From an uncultured Porphyromonadaceae bacterium (GTDB lineage Bacteria; Bacteroidota; Bacteroidia; Bacteroidales; Muribaculaceae), in assembly GCA_938027385.1 (NCBI GenBank), contig CALJBF010000020.1, positions 1 to 6,117 of the forward strand: 6,117 bases of DNA. The letters are read 5' to 3'. The notes beneath the pieces are model-generated. The model ran no database searches and had not been told where the DNA came from. It saw nothing but the letters and a program-made list of their open reading frames with translations. Positions 1 through 6,117 of this stretch are shown here, one piece after another. The position numbers were made by a program, and so were the translations under genes. Position 1 is the stretch's first letter. Each line of letters opens with the position of its first letter.

Positions 1-1200
1 AATGTATTCAATCTGGTGGTGTTCTGCGGCATGGGGTTCTCGTATGGCCTCACACCGCTTGTGGGTGCATTGTTCGCCTCAGGCAAGCGCCGTGACATCG
101 GGCGGCTGATGCGCGCCGGTCTCAGGGCTAATGTCATCGTGGGCGTGTTGCTGTCGGCGATCATGCTTGTGGTCTATTTCTTCCTTGACCGCCTGGGGCA
201 GCCTGTCGAGCTCCTGCCGCTGATAAGGCCCTATTACCTGATATTCCTGCTGTCGGTGATACCGATGATGGTGTTCAACGCTTTCGCGCAGTGGAGTTTC
301 GCCGTGAAGAACACCTCCATGCCGATGTGGATTCTGCTCGGTTGCAACGCCCTGAACATCGTTGGAAATTATATGCTCATCTACGGTAACTGGGGCGCCC
401 CAGAGCTGGGGCTTACCGGAGCCGGCCTGTCGACACTGCTGGCGCGTGTGCTTGCCCCCTTGGCCATCATGCTTATATTCCTCTATAAGGCCGAGAACCG
501 CGAGTACCGCCACGGGTTTGCCGAGGCGGCACGAGTGCCCCGCGAGATGATGCGCAAGGTGGTGAAGACATCATGGCCGGTGGCGCTGCAGATGACGTTC
601 GAGACCGGTTCGTTCTCGTTCTGCGCCGTTTTCGCCGGGTGGCTCGGCACGCTGTCGCTTGCTTCGTTCCAGGTGGTGCTGGTTGTGAGCACCCTCGGGT
701 TCTGCATATATTACAGCATCGGTACGGCCATCGCCGTGCTTGTGGCCAACGCCACTGCCGCCGGAGGGCGCGCCGTGCGCCGTGTGGCAATTGACGGCTA
801 CGTGCTCATGCTCTGTTTCGCCACGCTGTCGTCGGCGGTATTCGTGCTGTTCGCCCGTGACCTCATGGGGCTGTTTACAGAAGATGCCGCGGTCATGGCG
901 CTTGCAGGGTCGGTGATTTTCCCGCTGGTGCTATATCAGCTGGGCGACGCCACGCAGATCACATTCGCCAACGCCCTGCGCGGCACCTCGAACGTGATGC
1001 CGATGCTGTGGATCGCTTTCGTGAGCTATATCTGCGTGGGACTCCCCTCCGCCTGGTCGTTCGCATTCCCCTGCGGCATGGGTATCTACGGCATAATTCT
1101 GTCATTCTCGGTGTCGCTGTTCATGGCGGCGGCACTGTTCGTGTGGCAGTTCTTCAAGACAGCAAATAAAGAGATTCCAGACCCCGGGGCTGTCGGCTGA
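1..1200 (+). CDS. MATE-family multidrug/Na+ efflux transporter (5' partial)
   Basis: This is an inner-membrane antiporter of the MATE family, which exports drugs or toxic metabolites in exchange for Na+ or H+. The frame is open from base 1 to the TGA at 1198-1200, giving 399 visible residues. Family members usually have about 440-460, so roughly the first 50 (TM1) lie outside the window. The GTG at 16 is internal to the gene and is not the start. About eleven hydrophobic segments are visible, matching TM2 to TM12. Family landmarks are PLVGALFASGKRRDIG near residues 19-34, the N-A-L-N-I-V-G-N-Y stretch with LGLTGAG at about 116-142, and the equivalent second-half motif around VANATAAGG (about 248-256). 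The two halves are joined by a charged loop at about 163-185. The substrate cannot be read from the sequence. Rubrerythrin follows 59 bp downstream with no obvious terminator between them. Confidence 0.93.
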   Translation, partial: NVFNLVVFCGMGFSYGLTPLVGALFASGKRRDIGRLMRAGLRANVIVGVLLSAIMLVVYFFLDRLGQPVELLPLIRPYYLIFLLSVIPMMVFNAFAQWSFAVKNTSMPMWILLGCNALNIVGNYMLIYGNWGAPELGLTGAGLSTLLARVLAPLAIMLIFLYKAENREYRHGFAEAARVPREMMRKVVKTSWPVALQMTFETGSFSFCAVFAGWLGTLSLASFQVVLVVSTLGFCIYYSIGTAIAVLVANATAAGGRAVRRVAIDGYVLMLCFATLSSAVFVLFARDLMGLFTEDAAVMALAGSVIFPLVLYQLGDATQITFANALRGTSNVMPMLWIAFVSYICVGLPSAWSFAFPCGMGIYGIILSFSVSLFMAAALFVWQFFKTANKEIPDPGAVG

Positions 1201-1231
1201 GCGCCGTTCATCCCCACCGGTTGAGATTATA

Positions 1232-1239
1232 TATATTTA
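1232..1239 (+). promoter_or_regulatory. Possible Bacteroidota -7 element upstream of rubrerythrin
   Basis: TATATTTA matches six of the seven fixed positions of the Bacteroidota -7 consensus TAnnTTTG. It lies in the only AT-rich stretch between the MATE stop and the rubrerythrin ATG, and would leave a leader of about 15 nt. No good TTTG is seen at the expected -33 distance (around 1205-1212), so the assignment is weak. The leader just before the ATG is A/T-rich without a Shine-Dalgarno sequence, as is usual in this phylum. Confidence 0.3.
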
Positions 1240-1259
1240 CCTTTAAATAAACTATCATT

Positions 1260-1811
1260 ATGGCAAAGAAATGGATCTGCACCGTGTGCGGTTACGTACA
1301 CGAAGGCCCCGAGGCCCCCGAGAAGTGCCCCCTCTGCGGCGCTCCCGCCTCGAAATTCAAAGAACTTGACGAGGCTGAGGCCCTTCAGTTCGTGACAGAG
1401 CACGAGATCGGCGTAGCACGCGACACCGATCCCGAGATGATCAAGGATCTCAATACCCACTTCATGGGCGAGTGCACCGAGGTAGGCATGTACCTGGCCA
1501 TGTCGCGTCAGGCCGACCGCGAGGGTTATCCCGAAATAGCCGAGGCCTTCAAGCGCTACGCCTGGGAAGAGGCCGAGCACGCATCGAAATTTGCCGAACT
1601 CCTCGGTGACTGCGTGTGGGATACCAAAACCAACCTCTACAAACGCATGATGGCCGAGGCCGGCGCCAACGCCGACAAGATGCGCATCGCCGCCAACGCC
1701 AAGAAGGCCGGCCTCGACGCCATCCACGACACCGTGCATGAGATGGCCAAGGACGAGGCCCGTCACGGCCGCGGTTTCGCAGGTCTTTACCAGCGCTACT
1801 TCGGCAAGTAA
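1260..1811 (+). CDS. Reverse rubrerythrin (rubredoxin-first), NADH-dependent peroxidase type
   Basis: This cytoplasmic non-haem iron protein reduces hydrogen peroxide, and in some relatives oxygen, with electrons passed from NAD(P)H through the rubredoxin site. The 183-residue product is complete. A rubredoxin-like Fe(Cys)4 domain comes first, with C7-x2-C10 and C23-x2-C26. A ferritin-like four-helix domain follows from about residue 60, with candidate di-iron ligands E71 and E74 (helix A), E104-x2-H107 (helix B), E133 (helix C) and E166-x2-H169 (helix D). This order is the reverse of classical rubrerythrin, in which rubredoxin is C-terminal. Proteins of this kind are often annotated as rubrerythrin or NADH peroxidase in Bacteroidales. 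The ATG start gives a compact N-terminus directly before the first Cys pair. The gene ends 25 bp before a strong terminator. Its own promoter is plausible but weak, and co-transcription with the MATE gene is possible. Control by peroxide regulators such as PerR or OxyR is known for relatives, but no operator was identified here. Confidence 0.95.
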   Translation: MAKKWICTVCGYVHEGPEAPEKCPLCGAPASKFKELDEAEALQFVTEHEIGVARDTDPEMIKDLNTHFMGECTEVGMYLAMSRQADREGYPEIAEAFKRYAWEEAEHASKFAELLGDCVWDTKTNLYKRMMAEAGANADKMRIAANAKKAGLDAIHDTVHEMAKDEARHGRGFAGLYQRYFGK

Positions 1812-1836
1812 TCAGGCCCCGCTCTGAAAACACAGG

Positions 1837-1870
1837 GAGCCGTGTCACGTCCGTGACACGGCTCTTGTTT
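1837..1870 (+). terminator. Intrinsic terminator of rubrerythrin
   Basis: GAGCCGTGTCACG (1837-1849) and its exact reverse complement (1852-1864) form a perfect, GC-rich stem. In practice this is 12 bp with a GTCC loop. It is followed at once by a T-rich run, TTGTTTT (1865-1871). It starts 25 bp after the rubrerythrin stop. On the - strand the trailing run is poorer and displaced (CCTGTGTTTT), so it acts best for the + strand gene, although a bidirectional role is possible because the opposing gene ends at 2008. Confidence 0.88.
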
Positions 1871-1879
1871 TGTGGGTAG

Positions 1880-1911
1880 ATGTAACGTATGTGGCGTATG
1901 TGACTTATGTG
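1880..1911. repeat. Left array of 9-bp units (ATGTGACTT orientation)
   Basis: About 3.6 tandem copies of a 9-bp unit read ATGTAACGT, ATGTGGCGT, ATGTGACTT and ATGTG on the + strand. They are the reverse complement of the units in the array at 1932-1990. The array lies just after the rubrerythrin terminator and encodes nothing recognisable. Confidence 0.85.
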
Positions 1912-1963
1912 GCAGGGTTATTGTTTAGGTTCACATAAGTCACATAAGTCACATAAGTTACAT
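1880..1963. repeat. Large hairpin formed by the two inverted 9-mer arrays
   Basis: Bases 1880-1911 can pair with 1932-1963 around a 20-nt loop (1912-1931). By hand alignment 29 of 32 positions are Watson-Crick, with one G-U (1894:1949) and two G-A mismatches (1896:1947 and 1887:1956) in the + strand transcript. The long stem may back up termination or protect 3' ends of the two convergent transcripts. That role is inferred; only the pairing is visible. Confidence 0.7.
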
Positions 1964-1990
1964 AAATTACATAAATCACATACGCCACAT
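1932..1990. repeat. Right array of 9-bp units (CACATAAGT orientation)
   Basis: There are 6.6 tandem copies of a 9-bp unit: three identical CACATAAGT, two TACATAAAT, one CACATACGC and a partial CACAT. Copies run head to tail with no spacers. The array is inverted relative to 1880-1911, with 20 nt between them, and ends 17 bp before the stop codon of the opposing phosphatase gene. Confidence 0.9.
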
Positions 1991-2007
1991 TTCGCGCGAC
2001 TGGCTGC

Positions 2008-2658
2008 TCACAGGGCCAGCCTCAGCAGCGATTCGGGGGTTTCAACGATGTGGTCGGCATAGGCGGCGCGCAGTTCGGCCACGGGGCGGAACCCCCAGGT
2101 AACACCCGCCGATTCCACGCAGGCGCGACGGGCGGTTTCCATGTCGATGCCTGAATCGCCCACATAAAGCACGTCGGATTTCGGGGTGGGGACTTTCCCA
2201 AGAATCTCGAACACAATCGAAGGGTCGGGCTTTACGGGAACGCCTTCTTTCTGCCCCTCTACGGCGGCAAACGTTATCCGGGGGAAGTAGTGGGTGATAA
2301 GCTCCTCGACCGCCGACTGGTATTTGTTCGATGCCACGGCAACCTTGATGCCGCGGGCCGTGAGGTCGGCCAGCAGTTCCGGGATACCGGCGTAGGGCAC
2401 CGTCTGGTCAGCCATGTGGGCGTTGTAGTATTCGGTGAAGTAACGGCGCATGGTTACGGCGCGCTCGGGGGTGCGGGCGCTTTCGGGGAGCACGCGCTCA
2501 AGCAGGCGTGCTATGCCCGAGCCTACAAACCGCGGGTATGCCGAAATGGGGTGGGTGGGGAATCCGCACTGTACGAGTGCGTGGTTGGCGGCAGCGCCGA
2601 GGTCGGCGATGGTGTTGAGCAGTGTGCCGTCGAGGTCGAATATAACGAGCTGTTTCAT
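2008..2658 (-). CDS. HAD-superfamily phosphatase, phosphoglycolate phosphatase type
   Basis: This is a soluble Mg2+-dependent phosphatase of HAD subfamily IA. Phosphoglycolate phosphatase clears 2-phosphoglycolate produced in DNA repair and metabolism, but relatives act on other small phosphates. The 216-residue product is complete, close to the usual 215-230. All four motifs are present: motif I D8-L-D10-G-T (nucleophile and acid/base), motif II S110 in VASNK, motif III K143 in VKPDP, and motif IV GD168SGID172. An alpha-helical cap occupies about residues 16-85. The late GVTWGFR (185-191) is typical of Gph-like members. The ATG at 2658 puts motif I at residue 8, as expected. The gene lies 49 bp downstream of the TamL gene on the same strand and is probably the last gene of that transcript. 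The substrate is not certain: pyrophosphatase (PpaX-like) or beta-phosphoglucomutase-like relatives share these motifs. Confidence 0.9.
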   Translation of the reverse strand: MKQLVIFDLDGTLLNTIADLGAAANHALVQCGFPTHPISAYPRFVGSGIARLLERVLPESARTPERAVTMRRYFTEYYNAHMADQTVPYAGIPELLADLTARGIKVAVASNKYQSAVEELITHYFPRITFAAVEGQKEGVPVKPDPSIVFEILGKVPTPKSDVLYVGDSGIDMETARRACVESAGVTWGFRPVAELRAAYADHIVETPESLLRLAL

Positions 2659-2707
2659 GACGTGTATGGCTGTTGATTATGATGAACGCCGCGGGCGTCC
2701 GCAGGGT

Positions 2708-5035
2708 TCAGAACGGATAGCCCACCGAGAAGTGGAAGGTGGCGTCGCGGTGCCAGTTGGGGTGTATGATGGGCCATGGCTCCTGGTCGGCGGCAGGGTT
2801 GTGCGCCTTGAAACCGAGGTCGAAACGGAGCAGGAAGTATGTGAAGTCCATACGCAGGCCGATGCCGTAGGCCGCCGCGATCTCTTTGGCGAACCGCCTG
2901 AAAGTGAACAGGCCGCCGGGCTGGTTGGGATAGTTCTTGATGGTCCAGATGTTGCCGGCGTCGACGAAGATGGCCCCCTCGAACACCCAGAAAAGCTTGT
3001 TGCGGTATTCAAGGTTGAGAATCAGCGAGATGTCGCCGCACTGGTTTATGAAGTCCGTCACCGAATTGCGCGCATTGTAGGCGCCCGGGCCGAGTGTACG
3101 CACACTCCAGCCGCGCACGCCGTTGGCGCCGCCGGCATAGAAACGTTTCTCGAACGGAATCATCGTGGAGTTGCCGTAGGGGTAGCCGATGCCGAACCCG
3201 GCATGGAACGCCAGCGAGTTGCGCGGCGAGAAGGCGTGGTTGATGGTGTAGTCAATCTCACCCTTGATATATTGGGCGAACTGGGTGCCGAAGACCTTGT
3301 AGGCGCCGTTGCTCTTCTTTAGGCCGGCGATTTTCGAGATCGCATAGAGCAGGTTACCCGCGATTTCGCCCGAGGCTCTGACGGTATAGGTGTTTGTCTG
3401 GCGCTCGTGCCGTTCGGGACCCGACGAGGCGGGGCGGCGGTTGGTGTGATACCAGGTGTAGCCCATGCGCATGATCAGGTGATCTTCGTAGCTGTAGCGT
3501 AGCAGGGGGTTGTCGGGCGCGATGTTGTCTATGAAGTCCTGAGTGGAGCGCGGCAGGTTCACCAGGTTCAGGTCTATCAGGTCGAATGTACGGCGTGTGG
3601 TGTTCTGCCGGTTGGCCCATTTGTACTTCCAGGCGGCACCGGCGATGATGCGCGTGTACTCGGGGCGCTCCTGACGCATGAACGTGACGGCAAATTCTGT
3701 CGATGCGCGCATGCGGTTCTTGAAGGAGCGGCTCAGGAAGGGTGCCTCGAACTTGGGGAAGGTTATGCCCACCTCACCGGCGATCTCGGTATAACGGTCG
3801 TTTATGAGGCCGTCGAGGTTGCCCGACAGGCTTTCGTAGGCACCGCGCACCTTGGCGGTGAGCACCTCGCCGCGGTGCGAGAGGTTGCGGTTGGTATAGG
3901 TTACGCCGCCGCCGACACCGAGATCCCCCTCGGAATTGGTGCCCTCAAGCTCAAGGGTGATGTTCTGTTTCTTGTTGCGGCTCAGCAGTATGAAGGCATC
4001 AAGCAGGTTGGCCGTCGAGTCGGTGCCTGCCGGGCGCGTTATGATATTGACATAACGCAATATGGCCAGGCGGTTCATGGCCTCATAGGTGCGGTCTATC
4101 GAGGCTGTGGTGTAGATTTCGCCGGGCCGTATGAAACACTGCTCGCTGAGGGCGCCGGGGCGCAGGTAGCGGTCTTTGCCGTAGAGTATTCGCAGTCCGT
4201 CGCGGGTAACGGTGTCGCGTGCCTCGAAAGAGTATGCGCCGGTGTTGTCGTCGGGCGAGAAGTCGGGCACCAGATACACGTTGCGCCAGCGGTACTGCAT
4301 GTGGCGCCCGGTGACGGTAACGGCCGAGTCGCCCGGGGCCGGATTGCGCACCTTCATGGTCAGGGCCACGCCGCGGTCGGTGGCCACGGTATCGGCCGTA
4401 AACGAGATGTACTCTTTCGTGAATGCGAAATAGCCGTGGTCGCGCAGACGCTCCACCACCAGGGCGCGCTGGGCGTCGAGCACGTTGCGGTCAAGGTTGC
4501 CGCCGACGGTCACCGGGAACAGCGCCGTGTCGGCCATGATGAGCCGTCCCAGTTCGGGGTCGTCGAACTCATAGCCGACGGTCTCGACCACGAACGGGCG
4601 TCCGGGCCTGAGATGATAGCTGACCTGCATCTTGCGGTCGCCGCGCGGCACGGTGTCAACCTCGACCGTAGCGTCGTTGTAGCCCCGGTTTATCAGCGCC
4701 AGCCGCAGCTGGCGCGCGCTCTGGTCGGTCAGGGCCGTGTCGAATATCACGGGCGCCTGTCCGATCTTGCGCAGCCAGCGGTTGAAACGGCTTGTGGAGT
4801 CGCGGCCCGACATGTTGTAGATGCCGAGTTGCAGACGGGCGAACCCCAGCACCTTGTGGTTCGGGGTCTGGCGCAGGTAGTTGTAGAGGTCAGAGGTGGA
4901 AACGCGCGACGAGTCGTCGACGATGATCTGCACCTTGTCGAGCAGCCGTTGTCCCTCGGGCACATGACGGGTCGAGCTGCAGCCCCACAGCAGGGCCGCG
5001 GCCACCGTCATAACCGCCCATTTCAACGCTCTCAA
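2708..5035 (-). CDS. tamL: Lipidated TamA/BamA-family outer-membrane protein (TamL type)
   Basis: This is an Omp85-family protein of the outer membrane, expected to help insert or assemble outer-membrane proteins, in the family model together with the periplasm-spanning TamB. The 775-residue product opens with a lipoprotein signal: R2 and K5, a hydrophobic core and the lipobox L16-W-G-C19. No acidic residues follow Cys19 (S-S-T-R-H), so the lipid is likely to stay on the periplasmic side, as POTRA function requires. Periplasmic POTRA-like repeats span about residues 30-350, and a beta-barrel runs from about 370 to the end. The barrel has the conserved loop-6 motif V640-R-G-W643 and a terminal beta-signal strand ending in Phe (FHFSVGYPF). 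The start is TTG at 5033-5035. The first in-frame ATG is codon 9 and would remove the charged part of the signal. It sits 33 bp after ettA and 49 bp before the phosphatase. TamB is not in the window. The family call is firm; the TamL subtype rests on the lipobox. Confidence 0.9.
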   Translation of the reverse strand: MRALKWAVMTVAAALLWGCSSTRHVPEGQRLLDKVQIIVDDSSRVSTSDLYNYLRQTPNHKVLGFARLQLGIYNMSGRDSTSRFNRWLRKIGQAPVIFDTALTDQSARQLRLALINRGYNDATVEVDTVPRGDRKMQVSYHLRPGRPFVVETVGYEFDDPELGRLIMADTALFPVTVGGNLDRNVLDAQRALVVERLRDHGYFAFTKEYISFTADTVATDRGVALTMKVRNPAPGDSAVTVTGRHMQYRWRNVYLVPDFSPDDNTGAYSFEARDTVTRDGLRILYGKDRYLRPGALSEQCFIRPGEIYTTASIDRTYEAMNRLAILRYVNIITRPAGTDSTANLLDAFILLSRNKKQNITLELEGTNSEGDLGVGGGVTYTNRNLSHRGEVLTAKVRGAYESLSGNLDGLINDRYTEIAGEVGITFPKFEAPFLSRSFKNRMRASTEFAVTFMRQERPEYTRIIAGAAWKYKWANRQNTTRRTFDLIDLNLVNLPRSTQDFIDNIAPDNPLLRYSYEDHLIMRMGYTWYHTNRRPASSGPERHERQTNTYTVRASGEIAGNLLYAISKIAGLKKSNGAYKVFGTQFAQYIKGEIDYTINHAFSPRNSLAFHAGFGIGYPYGNSTMIPFEKRFYAGGANGVRGWSVRTLGPGAYNARNSVTDFINQCGDISLILNLEYRNKLFWVFEGAIFVDAGNIWTIKNYPNQPGGLFTFRRFAKEIAAAYGIGLRMDFTYFLLRFDLGFKAHNPAADQEPWPIIHPNWHRDATFHFSVGYPF

Positions 5036-5068
5036 CGTCTGACTCTCTCTTTTCCCTGACTCTCCTGT

Positions 5069-6117
<1,049 letters not shown>

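Noticed and set aside
1227..1766. A 179-codon - strand frame opposite rubrerythrin
   Set aside because: It is antisense to a gene with all metal ligands in place, and its product is low-complexity G/V/L/H without domains.
1880..1990. CRISPR array
   Set aside because: The repeats are only 9 bp, contiguous, without unique spacers, and occur in both orientations. No cas gene is present.
2686..2702. Small hairpins (ACGCC/GGCGT or GCGG/CCGC) between the TamL gene and the phosphatase gene
   Set aside because: The stems are 4-5 bp with no T-run on either strand, which is expected by chance in such GC-rich DNA. They do not support a terminator inside the operon.
2450..3322. A 290-codon open frame on the + strand across the phosphatase and TamL ends
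   Set aside because: It overlaps two well-supported - strand genes and their intergenic gap, and shows no motif. It is a codon-bias shadow.
3875..5059. A 394-codon open frame on the + strand opposite the TamL gene
   Set aside because: It is fully antisense to a gene with clear signal, barrel and beta-signal motifs. Its translation has no recognisable domain and is rich in V, G, H and A, as expected from a shadow of GC-biased codons.

Overview
The window is an ordinary, GC-rich stretch of chromosome, probably from an anaerobic member of the Bacteroidota (order Bacteroidales). The main evidence is a TamA/BamA-family outer-membrane protein that carries its own lipoprotein signal, a form known from that phylum. 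A rubredoxin-first ('reverse') rubrerythrin and A-rich leaders without clear Shine-Dalgarno sites fit the same group. A gut family with high GC, such as Muribaculaceae, is a guess and not shown by the sequence.

There are five protein genes in two convergent blocks. On the + strand, a MATE-family multidrug/Na+ antiporter (5' end outside the window) is followed after 59 bp by a complete reverse rubrerythrin that detoxifies peroxide. On the - strand, reading from the right edge, come EttA (an ABC-F translation factor, N-terminal part outside the window), a 775-residue lipidated TamA-like Omp85 protein (TamL type) and a HAD phosphatase of the phosphoglycolate phosphatase type. Gaps of 33 and 49 bp without a visible promoter or terminator suggest these three are co-transcribed. 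They share no single pathway: translation control, outer-membrane biogenesis and metabolite repair.

The 196 bp between the two blocks is the most unusual part. It holds a strong intrinsic terminator for rubrerythrin, then two arrays of a degenerate 9-bp unit (CACATAAGT type) in opposite orientation around a 20-nt spacer. Together the arrays can form a hairpin of about 32 bp. No CRISPR array, mobile element, tRNA or rRNA was found. No convincing new multi-gene system is present; the inverted 9-mer array and the TTG start of the TamL gene are the points most worth checking.
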